Source: Microcaldota archaeon (lineage in GTDB: Archaea > Micrarchaeota > Micrarchaeia > Anstonellales > VGKX01). From it: DNA of 16,620 bases. How positions within the stretch are numbered: position 1 is the first letter of the stretch; each line of letters starts with the position of its first letter. Shown here one piece after another: positions 6,932 to 13,251 of the stretch. The translations under genes were made by a program, and so were the position numbers. The stretch spans positions 1 through 16,620 of the forward strand of contig JAKALW010000004.1 in NCBI GenBank assembly GCA_021823945.1, given 5' to 3'. The notes beneath the pieces are model-generated. The model did no database searches. It was given only the letters and a program-made list of their open reading frames with translations, and had not been told where the DNA came from.

Positions 6932-7873
6932 ATGGCAACAATATACGGAAACGTGGCAGAATCTGTTGGCAGGACCCCTGTCATCCGGGTCAAGTCCCTG
7001 GAAACCCCCAATAGCGCGTTCATATACGCGAAACTGGAATCGAGAAATCCCGGCAGTTCAGTAAAGGACAGGATTGCCCACTACATGATAAACGACGCAG
7101 AAAGGTCAGGAAAACTCAAGCCCGGAATGACAATCATTGAGCCCACAAGCGGGAACACGGGAATCGGCCTGGCGCTTGTCGGCGGGGTCAAAGGATACGA
7201 AGTCGTGCTTGTCATGCCCGAGACAATGACTGTCGAGCGCCGCCAGATATTGCAGGCGCTTGGGGCGAAACTCATCCTCACCACTGGCGACAAGGCGAAC
7301 ATGGCAGGCGCAATCGAGACTGCGGCCGAACTCATGAATTCCAATCCGGAGAAATATTTCATGCCGCAGCAGTTTGAAAATCCCGCAAATGTCCGGGCCC
7401 ACAGGGAAACCACGGCCAAGGAAATATTGAGGATAAAAAGCCTGCGCAGGATTGACGCGTTTGTCGCGGGAGTCGGAACTGGCGGGACAATAACTGGCGT
7501 AGGGCAAGTGCTTCGCGAGCGCGGCTCCGAAGCCCTCATTGTGGCAGTGGAGCCAAAGGAATCGCCTGTTCTTTCCGGAGGGAAGCCGGGAAAGCACAAG
7601 ATACAGGGGATTGGCGCGGGCTTTATTCCAAAAATATTTGACCGCAATGTAGTCGACCGCATCGAGCAGGTGTCAAGCGAGGAGGCGCTATTGACAAAAC
7701 ACGATTTGGCCCGCCACGGCGTGTTTGTGGGCGTGTCAAGCGGCGCGGCCGCATTCTCCGCGCAAAAAATCGCCCAGGAAATCGGGCCAGGGAAAAACGT
7801 CCTTACTATATTCCCAGACACTGGCGAGCGCTATCTTTCCATTGAGCCCCAAACTGAGGGCTTGCGGAAGTGA
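6932..7873 (+). CDS. cysK: Cysteine synthase A (O-acetylserine sulfhydrylase)
   Basis: PLP enzyme of 313 aa that converts O-acetylserine and sulfide to cysteine. K45 in SSVKDR is the PLP lysine; PTSGNTG 71-77 binds the substrate carboxylate; GVGTGGT 180-186 is the phosphate-binding loop; S270 in GVSSGAA is at the pyridine-nitrogen position; [10 protein letters not shown] 294-303 is the conserved C-terminal signature. GGTGAT at 6922-6927 precedes the ATG at 6932, which fixes the start. A cystathionine beta-synthase role is less likely because no CBS domains follow and cysE is directly downstream. It is followed after 46 nt by cysE, so the two form a cysteine biosynthesis operon, possibly with the winged-helix gene in front. 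This pathway is typical of bacteria and patchy in archaea, so an origin by transfer is plausible. Confidence 0.95.
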   Translation: MATIYGNVAESVGRTPVIRVKSLETPNSAFIYAKLESRNPGSSVKDRIAHYMINDAERSGKLKPGMTIIEPTSGNTGIGLALVGGVKGYEVVLVMPETMTVERRQILQALGAKLILTTGDKANMAGAIETAAELMNSNPEKYFMPQQFENPANVRAHRETTAKEILRIKSLRRIDAFVAGVGTGGTITGVGQVLRERGSEALIVAVEPKESPVLSGGKPGKHKIQGIGAGFIPKIFDRNVVDRIEQVSSEEALLTKHDLARHGVFVGVSSGAAAFSAQKIAQEIGPGKNVLTIFPDTGERYLSIEPQTEGLRK

Positions 7874-7919
7874 TGCCAGCAAGGCTGTTGCCAACCCGCA
7901 GCCAACACGAGGCAAAAAC

Positions 7920-8438
7920 ATGTTTGAAACCCTGAAAACAGCGCATAAAAAGGACCCGGCATTGCGTGGGCTTGCCGGATACCTGAATGCCACGCTTTAC
8001 CCGGGCGTGCACGCAATCTGGGCGCACAGGGCAAGCCATGCGCTTTATTCCGCGGGCGTACCGGTACTCCCTGTGGCAATATCTCACATTGCCAGGATTT
8101 TCACGGGCATTGAAATCCATCCGGGCGCGAAAATAGGCAAGAGATTCTTCATAGACCACGGAATAGGTGTTGTGATTGGCGAGACTGTGGAGATTGGCGA
8201 CGACGTCATGCTTTACCACGGCGTGACTTTGGGCGCGCGGGGGTTTTTGCACGATTCCAAGGGCTCCAAGCGCCATCCAACTGTGGAGGACGGGGTTGTG
8301 ATTGGCGTTGGAGCCATAATCCTTGGCCCCGTGCGCATTGGCAGGAATGGCAGGATTGGCGCAATGGCGTTGGTGCTTGACGACGTGCCCCCGGGCGCCA
8401 CAATCCGCGCCCCCAAAGCCAATGTGGGCAGGAAATGA
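7920..8438 (+). CDS. cysE: Serine O-acetyltransferase, short form
   Basis: Makes O-acetylserine from serine and acetyl-CoA, the substrate of the CysK encoded just upstream. 172 aa, with the left-handed beta-helix hexapeptide domain from about residue 60. [13 protein letters not shown] at 76-88 holds the Asp79-His80 pair of the family, and H119 in KRHP is the second active-site histidine. The long helical N-terminal domain of E. coli CysE (about 270 aa) is largely missing, as in short bacterial forms. The usual TLGGTG is TLGARG, and the C-terminus [11 protein letters not shown] replaces the common GVPAR-type end. The ATG at 7920 is preceded by a GAGG-like site. The reading frame extends upstream into cysK, but that extension is not family-like. 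Confidence 0.92.
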   Translation: MFETLKTAHKKDPALRGLAGYLNATLYPGVHAIWAHRASHALYSAGVPVLPVAISHIARIFTGIEIHPGAKIGKRFFIDHGIGVVIGETVEIGDDVMLYHGVTLGARGFLHDSKGSKRHPTVEDGVVIGVGAIILGPVRIGRNGRIGAMALVLDDVPPGATIRAPKANVGRK

Positions 8439-8569
8439 TTGCGGCATTGCAAGGCTTGCAGTATTCCTGTTTTGCCTGTGGCTGTTTCCTGTTGTTTGGC
8501 ATGGGTTGTCAAAACCTTATTGTATTCGCCCAGTTTCCTGCGCAAATCCAGCGCCCGAATGGAATATAA
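8435..8569 (+). CDS. Doubtful 44-codon Cys-rich mini-ORF overlapping the cysE stop
   Basis: An ATG overlaps the cysE stop codon (ATGA), the classic layout for translational coupling. The frame stays open for 44 codons to a TAA at 8567-8569. The product would be hydrophobic and Cys-rich, with SCFACGCF near the N-terminus and another Cys at residue 25. Its stop overlaps the purM TATA box. A frame of this length can easily be open by chance, and I recognise no family. It is listed because of the overlap and the cysteine content beside cysteine synthesis genes. Confidence 0.18.
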   Translation: MIAALQGLQYSCFACGCFLLFGMGCQNLIVFAQFPAQIQRPNGI

Positions 8570-8570
8570 A
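8563..8570 (+). promoter_or_regulatory. TATA box of purM
   Basis: AATATAAA is centred 26 nt before the purM ATG, with no ribosome binding site between them. This suggests a leaderless purM mRNA made independently of cysK-cysE. Confidence 0.65.
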
Positions 8571-8592
8571 ACTTCAAACCCACAAGTTAGCC

Positions 8593-9600
8593 ATGGCAAC
8601 TAAAGATTCCTCTTCTTTCACCTACTCAAAATCAGGCGTTGACGTCAAGTCAGTAAAGAAAATCCAGGACAAGGTCAATGGCATGATAGCGACCACTCAA
8701 AACAAGTATTCTGAAAGCCTGTTCGGGCATTATGCAGGCTTGTTTGGCGTTGGCGGGAAAAGGCTGACGATGCACGTTGACGGAGTTGGGAGCAAGGTCC
8801 TTGTAGCGCAGGATGTGGGCAAGTTCGACACAGTGGGCATAGACGCGGTAGCTATGAATGTCAATGACCTGGTCTGCGTCGGCTCGCGCCCCATTGTCGC
8901 GGTGGATTACCTGGCGCTTGAGAAAAGCGACGAGCAGCTAGTATCGGACGTGGTCAAGGGCCTTGTAGACGGCTGCAAGCAGTCGGAAGTCGCGCTCATT
9001 GGCGGCGAAACCGCAATCCTGCCTGACATAATCAAAGGCTCGGGAAAGCCATTTGACCTTGCTGTAACCTGCGTTGGCGTCCTGGAAAAGGAAATCACAG
9101 GCAAGGGAATGAGGGCAGGAGACATACTTATTGGCTTGGAATCCTCTGGCCTGCACTCCAATGGCTACACTCTTGCAAGGCGCACGCTCGATTCGAAAAA
9201 ATGGGGCATGGAAATGCTCGCCCCTACAAGAATCTACACTTCCTGCGTCCTTGAAATGATAAATTCATGCCAGATTGGCGGCATTGCGCACATTACAGGC
9301 GGCGCGTTTTCAAAACTGATGCGCATAGGCGCCCATGCAAATGTGGGGTTCGAGCTTGACTCAATTCCGAAGCCAGCTGCAATTTTCGAGGAAATAGGAA
9401 AGAAGGTAAATTCGGATTACGAGATGTACAGGACTTTCAATATGGGCGTCGGCATGGTGATTGCCGCGCCAGCATCCGAGGAATCAGCCCTGCGCTCAAT
9501 TGCCAAAAAGCACGGCATAACCGCGAGCGTGGTCGGCAGAGTTTCGGCGAAAGAGGACGTAATTCTTAGGAAGGACGGCAAGGCAATGTCCCTTCTCTGA
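8593..9600 (+). CDS. purM: Phosphoribosylformylglycinamidine cyclo-ligase (AIR synthetase)
   Basis: ATP-dependent closure of FGAM to aminoimidazole ribonucleotide in purine synthesis. 335 aa, close to the bacterial length. TYSKSGVDV at 10-18 is the conserved N-terminal segment; HVDGVGSKV at 61-69 and FDTVGIDAVAMNVNDL at 78-93 are the ATP and metal-binding signature; LIGGETA 135-141, SSGLHSNGY 184-192 and HITGGAF 233-239 follow; EMYRTFNMGVGM 277-288 is also typical. The family members HypE, ThiL and SelD lack this combination. The start at 8593 is set by homology at the N-terminus and by the TATA box 26 nt upstream. No other purine gene is in the window, and the gene looks monocistronic, with a hairpin-T terminator after it. 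Confidence 0.96.
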   Translation: MATKDSSSFTYSKSGVDVKSVKKIQDKVNGMIATTQNKYSESLFGHYAGLFGVGGKRLTMHVDGVGSKVLVAQDVGKFDTVGIDAVAMNVNDLVCVGSRPIVAVDYLALEKSDEQLVSDVVKGLVDGCKQSEVALIGGETAILPDIIKGSGKPFDLAVTCVGVLEKEITGKGMRAGDILIGLESSGLHSNGYTLARRTLDSKKWGMEMLAPTRIYTSCVLEMINSCQIGGIAHITGGAFSKLMRIGAHANVGFELDSIPKPAAIFEEIGKKVNSDYEMYRTFNMGVGMVIAAPASEESALRSIAKKHGITASVVGRVSAKEDVILRKDGKAMSLL

Positions 9601-9615
9601 TACAATTTTTCAGCC

Positions 9616-9648
9616 AAGGCCGTGTTATCGCAGGCCTTTGCATTTTTT
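9616..9648 (+). terminator. Hairpin and T6 terminator of purM
   Basis: AAGGCC (9616-9621) and GGCCTT (9633-9638) form a 6-bp stem with an 11-nt loop. T6 follows at 9643-9648, and a second T6 comes a few bases later. Confidence 0.6.
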
Positions 9649-9682
9649 CCTGTTTTTTCGGAGGTTTTGCCCCATCAGAAGC

Positions 9683-9690
9683 TTTATATT
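9683..9690 (+). promoter_or_regulatory. TATA box of the orphan helical gene
   Basis: TTTATATT lies about 53 nt before the ATG at 9740. It predicts a leader near 30 nt that is AT-rich, contains several CATAA repeats and ends with the ribosome binding site GGTGAT at 9730-9735. Confidence 0.6.
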
Positions 9691-9739
9691 CTCATAACAC
9701 ATAATATAACATAATTTACAACTAAAATAGGTGATATTC

Positions 9740-10417
9740 ATGGCAACAAGCTCATTTACAACCCAGGCTACGGCAGCGCAGGTCGCTGGCAAGGCGATAA
9801 AATATTTCTTTTCAAAAGGCGAGAAAAAAAGCCTGCTTGGAAACCAGCTTCTTGAGATTTACCTCCAGCGCGCGCGCAGCGCCAACGTCATGCTTGACTT
9901 TGCAGGAATGCTTTCAGCATCCACGAAAGCCCTCAAATTCGTGAAATCAAACTCCGAGCTTACGGCAGACCTTAATGCCAAGGCCGAATTGCACTATCTT
10001 AGGGGTTCAGCATACGAACGCCTTGGTTCTATGCAGGCTGACCTTGCGCGCAAAACGGCCGCAATTTCCGGCCCGTCGCGTGATTCGGACCTTGCCAACT
10101 CGCTTGCCATGGGCGAAAGCGCAATAAATGCCGGTTCTTCAATGAAATACGCCTATATAATGAAGCCCGAAGGTTTTTTCGTGGAAAAGGCGGCGGAATA
10201 CATGAAAAACGCTTCGGCAGACTATGAACAGGCGGGCAATGCCCAGGTATGCCTTGGCAATTTCGGCAAAGCTCATGATTCCTATTCAATGGCTGCCAAG
10301 ATGCTTGACAAGGCTGCAGTAATTGAGCCTTACGCGCAACAGAGGCTGGAATTCGACTCAAAAAGCCAGGGCTTGCTCAAGCTTGCACACGGCTGCATGA
10401 ACCGCACGCTCTGTTGA
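9740..10417 (+). CDS. Hypothetical all-helical, TPR-like protein
   Basis: 225 aa, family not recognised. It has no signal peptide or membrane segment and is probably cytoplasmic. The sequence looks helical throughout, with Ala-rich pairs such as LLEIYLQRARSANVMLDFAG (36-55), AELHYLRGSAYERLGSMQAD (81-100) and KAAEYMKNASADYEQAGNAQ (149-168), followed by KAHDSYSMAAKMLDKAAVIEP. Spacing of small residues and aromatic positions resembles degenerate tetratricopeptide repeats, which would suggest a protein-protein scaffold. The gene has a strong TATA box, a consensus GGTGAT site 4 nt before the ATG, and its own terminator, so it is an independent unit that may be well expressed. Neighbours purM and kae1 (convergent) give no functional hint. 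Confidence 0.75.
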   Translation: MATSSFTTQATAAQVAGKAIKYFFSKGEKKSLLGNQLLEIYLQRARSANVMLDFAGMLSASTKALKFVKSNSELTADLNAKAELHYLRGSAYERLGSMQADLARKTAAISGPSRDSDLANSLAMGESAINAGSSMKYAYIMKPEGFFVEKAAEYMKNASADYEQAGNAQVCLGNFGKAHDSYSMAAKMLDKAAVIEPYAQQRLEFDSKSQGLLKLAHGCMNRTLC

Positions 10418-10467
10418 AAAAAGCAATTAGCGGCAGACTGACGTCCTGCCAAAAATATTCATTTTTT
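10417..10467. terminator. Bidirectional terminator between the orphan gene and kae1
   Basis: GGCAG (10432-10436) and CTGCC (10446-10450) form a stem. Six As at 10417-10422 on one side give a T6 tract for the leftward kae1 transcript, and T6 at 10462-10467 plus T7 at 10487-10493 serve the rightward gene. The genes are convergent, so one hairpin can serve both. Confidence 0.5.
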
Positions 10468-10523
10468 GGTTTTCCGGGCATCTTGATTTTTTTGTTCTTT
10501 GGCGCGCCAGGAATTGTCCTTTC

Positions 10524-11615
10524 TTAATCCTGGTCAATTCTCCAATCCTGCCGTGGCTTTGCGTCAGCCATTTCCAGGGTTTTTCCTGACAGGAATTGTT
10601 TCATCCCTGCAAGGGCAATCATTGCGCCATTGTCGCGGTTATACTGTGCGGGCGCGACAGCGAATTTCCAGCCATTCTCCTTTGCCATGATGGCAAGCAT
10701 TTCGCAAAGCCTCCCGTTCTGGGCAACGCCGCCACAAACAGTTATTTCCTTCTTTCCGGAAAGGTAGGCGCATCTTTCGAGGGCTTCGCACGCAACTGAG
10801 AATGCGGTTTCCATGACTGAATATGACAAGTCTTCTTTGGTTTCTTTCCCGGCAAGCCTTGACGCGGCAGTCAGAAGCCCCGAAAACTGCATGTTCGTGC
10901 CCTTGACATTATACGGGAGTTCTATGTATTTCTTGCCCTGCGTCGCAAGCCGTGCAACCACGCTCCCGTGCGCATGCTCAAGCCCGATGCTCCTGCCAAA
11001 AGTGTCAAACAGGTTTCCAATGCCAATATCAAGAGTTTCTCCGAGCACATGGTATGCCGTGAGTTGGTTGCCATTTCCAAGCTTGCCATTCAAGGCATGT
11101 CCAGCGCCGTTGATTTTCATGCCATGGCCTGCTGTCGCCTTTGCCAAATACGCTTTCTTGGCGTTGCCAGCTTTTGGCTCTGATTCAATGATTATCTGGG
11201 TGTTCCCGCCTGAGACATAGAGATATGCCGGAGACTTCAATCCGCAGTGCCATTTCGTGATTTCAAGGTGCGCTTTGCAATGGTTCACGCCTATGATTGG
11301 CCTGCCGTGCTTTGCAGCGAGATATTTCGCCCCTGCGCAGGACACGCGCAGGCACTGCCCAATTCCCGGCCCCTGTGAAAATGCGAATGCGTCTATCTCC
11401 CTTGCCTTAACGCCCGCTTCCCCAAGCGCGTCCTTCAAGACCAGCGGGAGATATTCTTCGTGGTGGTCCGCGGCTTTCCTTGGCACAATGCCCTCGTTTA
11501 TGGGCTTGTACATGTCAAGCGAGCTTGAAAGTATCTCCAGCCTGCCGTTCTTTCCCGACTCGCACACCCCGGCGCCTATGGTGTGCGCAGTGCTTTCAAT
11601 TCCAAGACAAAGCAT
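10524..11615 (-). CDS. kae1: tRNA threonylcarbamoyladenosine synthase Kae1, with an internal insertion
   Basis: Catalytic subunit of the KEOPS complex, which transfers threonylcarbamoyl to A37 of ANN-decoding tRNAs. 363 aa against about 324 in Pyrococcus. GIESTAHTIG 5-14 and QGPGIGQCLRV 81-91 are family motifs; H112 and H116 in NHCKAHLE, Y133 and D328 in DNGAM are the metal ligands; SGGNTQ 135-140, ETLDIGIGN 193-201, FSGLLTA 244-250 and CGGVAQN 294-300 follow. About 39 extra residues lie between SGGNTQ and GETLDIG (146-188), and the PGGP motif common in Kae1/TsaD is replaced within EHAHGS (213-218). There is no fused Bud32 kinase. ATG at 11615 is preferred over GTG at 11627 because that GTG lies within the AGGTGA ribosome binding site. 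It is the last gene of a leftward group with S24e and S27ae. Confidence 0.93.
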   Translation of the reverse strand: MLCLGIESTAHTIGAGVCESGKNGRLEILSSSLDMYKPINEGIVPRKAADHHEEYLPLVLKDALGEAGVKAREIDAFAFSQGPGIGQCLRVSCAGAKYLAAKHGRPIIGVNHCKAHLEITKWHCGLKSPAYLYVSGGNTQIIIESEPKAGNAKKAYLAKATAGHGMKINGAGHALNGKLGNGNQLTAYHVLGETLDIGIGNLFDTFGRSIGLEHAHGSVVARLATQGKKYIELPYNVKGTNMQFSGLLTAASRLAGKETKEDLSYSVMETAFSVACEALERCAYLSGKKEITVCGGVAQNGRLCEMLAIMAKENGWKFAVAPAQYNRDNGAMIALAGMKQFLSGKTLEMADAKPRQDWRIDQD

Positions 11616-11722
11616 GATTCCAGTCACCTAAAATAGGAATGCAATCGCATGCGCCATTCCGCGCCGCACTTTTGCCAATCCAAGGGCATGTTTCCAATCC
11701 CCTAAAACAGGAAGGCAATAGC
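11612..11722 (-). repeat. Degenerate direct repeat duplicating the CPBP stop / kae1 start junction
   Basis: Positions 11612-11648 and 11686-11722 match at 31 of 37 bases with a 74-bp offset. On the minus strand each copy holds an AIAFLF-like coding end, TTTTAG, a purine-rich AGG site and an ATG. In the right-hand copy these are the real end of the CPBP gene and an ATG at 11689 that opens 21 codons. In the left-hand copy they are the kae1 ribosome binding site and start. The 21-codon frame ends with a TGA (11624-11626) inside the kae1 ribosome binding site. Confidence 0.6.
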
Positions 11723-12553
11723 CAGTATCGAAGTCAGGTTATAAAGCGCGTGCGCTATTGTGACAGCGTAAATGTTTTTCGTGTATTTGAATATTACCCC
11801 GAAGAAAAGCCCTATTGCAAGCGCGCCTGCTATCTCGGACACGGAGAAGTAGCTGATGTGCGCGAGCGCGAAAATGAATGTCGCGGGAAACAACCCGATT
11901 TTTTGCTGGAGGAACCCCCTGAAGAAAATCTCCTCGGCAAAAGGCGAAACCACAACCGCGAAAACGAGCACCTCGATTGGAAGCGAATTGACCTTCTGCG
12001 CAATCTTCATCGAATCGGAGGCACCGGCAAGGGACAAGGCAAGCCCGAGGAGCAGGGAAATCGCGAGGGCGAACACATACGCGCCAATCCCGAACAGCAG
12101 TGTCCTTCCCGGCTTTGCGCTTCCAAGCCCGACTTCGGCCATTGCCTTTTTCACACCGTATTTTTTCATGCCGTAATAATAGAAAGGCGCGCACAGGAAA
12201 ATGAATGTTGCCGCAAGTGTGCCGGCAATCACGCCTATGTTCGCATAAATGAATTGCAATGCGAGCATTACGGCCGCGGCAAGTGCAAGCCCCCAAACTC
12301 CGTGCTTTGCGCCTATATATGCGAGGGCGAGCGCGAAAAAGCATGCGAAAACAAGAATCCATGCTGCCTGTGCCGTCCACGCCATCCCGGCGCCGGACAG
12401 TGCTTTGGGTATGAAATCAAATGCGCCTGAATAATGGCCCGCTATGAAAAGCAGGCTGCCAAAAAGCAGCGCGGAAAGCACAAGAAGCTCTAAAGCTGAA
12501 AAATCCCTCCCTGGAATCTCAGGAGGGGATGCCGTAAAGCTACTTCTTTTCAA
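11702..12553 (-). CDS. CPBP-family intramembrane metalloprotease (CAAX/ABI type)
   Basis: Integral membrane protein of about 283 aa with roughly eight hydrophobic segments. The family motifs are in order near the C-terminus: AEEIFFRGF (E207, E208, R212), FALAHISY with H232, and AHALYN with H268 and N272, the glutamate-histidine zinc site of CPBP proteases. The substrate is unknown; roles range from prenyl-protein processing to bacteriocin resistance. The start is uncertain. The frame is open through the S27ae gene, so a long product would be an overlap artefact. TTG at 12553 overlaps the S27ae stop by 14 nt and keeps the first membrane segment. GTG at 12481 is the alternative, but it lies inside that segment. 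It interrupts the usual S27ae-Kae1 adjacency, so it was probably inserted there. Confidence 0.8.
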   Translation of the reverse strand: MKRSSFTASPPEIPGRDFSALELLVLSALLFGSLLFIAGHYSGAFDFIPKALSGAGMAWTAQAAWILVFACFFALALAYIGAKHGVWGLALAAAVMLALQFIYANIGVIAGTLAATFIFLCAPFYYYGMKKYGVKKAMAEVGLGSAKPGRTLLFGIGAYVFALAISLLLGLALSLAGASDSMKIAQKVNSLPIEVLVFAVVVSPFAEEIFFRGFLQQKIGLFPATFIFALAHISYFSVSEIAGALAIGLFFGVIFKYTKNIYAVTIAHALYNLTSILAIAFLF

Positions 12554-12695
12554 AATAGCCGCACTTGCCGCAGGAGTACCTGTCCTTGTGGCTTGCAAGC
12601 CTGACTCCCGCGCCGCACTTGGGGCAGCTTTTCCCTGCCGCATACGGCTTGAACTTCTTTTTTGGTTTTTCTTTCTTGACATTGGCATCCGCCAT
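12540..12695 (-). CDS. rps27ae: Small-subunit ribosomal protein S27ae
   Basis: 51-aa zinc-ribbon ribosomal protein. The sequence after a Lys-rich N-terminus (VKKEKPKKK) reads [18 protein letters not shown] then [10 protein letters not shown]: two C-x2-C pairs at C24/C27 and C42/C45, with the conserved HKDR between them. This is the full archaeal S27ae pattern and length. The ATG at 12695 follows GAGGT about 6 nt upstream, and a TATATATAT box lies 23 nt before it. S24e is directly upstream (82 nt), as in many archaea. The gene is easily missed because a longer open frame (the CPBP frame extended upstream) covers it in another phase. Confidence 0.93.
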   Translation of the reverse strand: MADANVKKEKPKKKFKPYAAGKSCPKCGAGVRLASHKDRYSCGKCGYFEKK

Positions 12696-12713
12696 AAAAA
12701 TTACCTCTATTGG

Positions 12714-12722
12714 TATATATAT
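12714..12722 (-). promoter_or_regulatory. TATA-like box before S27ae
   Basis: TATATATAT lies in the 82-nt gap between S24e and S27ae, centred 23 nt before the S27ae ATG. It could give a near-leaderless S27ae transcript in addition to read-through from S24e. Confidence 0.45.
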
Positions 12723-12777
12723 CCTTTGCAGGCAGCCGTTGCCTCAAGGCCCCGGCCTGCAATGCCGTCCATCTTCA

Positions 12778-13104
12778 TTACTTCTTCGCAGGCGCCGCGG
12801 CCTTCTTCTTGGGCTCCTTTTTCTTCTTCTCCATCATGCCGTCCCTGACAAGCAGGTGGCGGCTGGCGAGGTTGAGCGCCTCCTTTGACGAGTAGACATA
12901 TGCCCCGCCCTTGCACTTGTGCGTGCCATAGGTCGTCTTGACATCGACAATGACTATCCTTTCCGCGTTTGCGCCGACGTGCTTGCTGACCTCGTCCTTT
13001 ATCGCCTTCCTTGAAGGCGTCGCGCCCTCGTATTCAGCGGAGAACTTGACTTCCGTCCTTCCGAAAAGCTTGTTTTCAACCTTTGAATCTATGCTCATTT
13101 CCAT
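12778..13104 (-). CDS. rps24e: Small-subunit ribosomal protein S24e
   Basis: 108-aa ribosomal protein of the 30S subunit. The N-terminus MEMSIDSKVENKLFGRTEV and the segment EGATPSRKAIKDEV (26-39) match the S24e family; IVIVDVKTTYGTHKCKGGAYVY and the C-terminal part ASRHLLVRDG follow. The tail is Lys/Ala-rich (EKKKKEPKKKAAAPAKK), likely rRNA-contacting and disordered. ATG at 13104 is chosen over the upstream ATGs because family similarity starts there and GTGTGAT lies just before it. That site is part of a 13-bp inverted repeat with a partner 93 nt upstream, and a palindrome covers the TATA-like sequence, so expression may be controlled at two levels. S27ae follows. Confidence 0.93.
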   Translation of the reverse strand: MEMSIDSKVENKLFGRTEVKFSAEYEGATPSRKAIKDEVSKHVGANAERIVIVDVKTTYGTHKCKGGAYVYSSKEALNLASRHLLVRDGMMEKKKKEPKKKAAAPAKK

Positions 13105-13109
13105 GTTAT

Positions 13110-13228
13110 CACACGATGCGACCATGCCCATGATTATATTCATGGGCCGGTACGTTTTTTTTATTGTCCTATTCTAGTCACACAACGGGCATGCCACGCC
13201 TTTATGGCGGGGAACGTCGCATCGTGTG
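13110..13228 (-). repeat. 13-bp inverted repeat that can pair with the S24e ribosome binding site
   Basis: CACACGATGCGAC at 13110-13122 and GTCGCATCGTGTG at 13216-13228 are exact reverse complements. On the minus-strand RNA the downstream arm contains the GTGTG of GTGTGAT, ending 5 nt before the S24e ATG, and the upstream arm begins 23 nt after the aIF5A stop. A transcript reading through from aIF5A could therefore fold this arm away. The 93-nt loop holds a further 8-bp hairpin. Confidence 0.6.
13126..13147 (-). promoter_or_regulatory. Palindrome enclosing the TATA-like sequence of S24e
   Basis: GCCCATGA (13126-13133) and TCATGGGC (13140-13147) are perfect 8-bp inverted arms around a 6-nt AT-rich centre. 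On the minus strand the centre reads AATATAA, about 33 nt before the S24e ATG, which fits a TATA box with a leader of a few nucleotides. It may be an operator over the promoter or, in read-through RNA, a hairpin. Confidence 0.5.
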
Positions 13229-13251
13229 CCACACATCCTTTGCGAAAATAA

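Noticed and set aside
7081..7821. 246-codon open frame antisense to cysK
   Set aside because: Shadow of a conserved gene, with no recognisable domain or start signal.
10501..10508. GGCGCGCC palindrome between the orphan gene and kae1
   Set aside because: A single short GC palindrome in a genome rich in GCGC words; nothing ties it to a function.
12554..12688. N-terminal extension of the CPBP frame through S27ae
   Set aside because: The same DNA encodes S27ae with complete zinc-ribbon motifs; the extension is Arg/Ser/Ala-rich and carries no family signal.
12550..12762. 70-codon minus-strand frame overlapping S27ae
   Set aside because: Out-of-phase reading of the S27ae gene; the real product reads CPKCGAG and CGKCGY.
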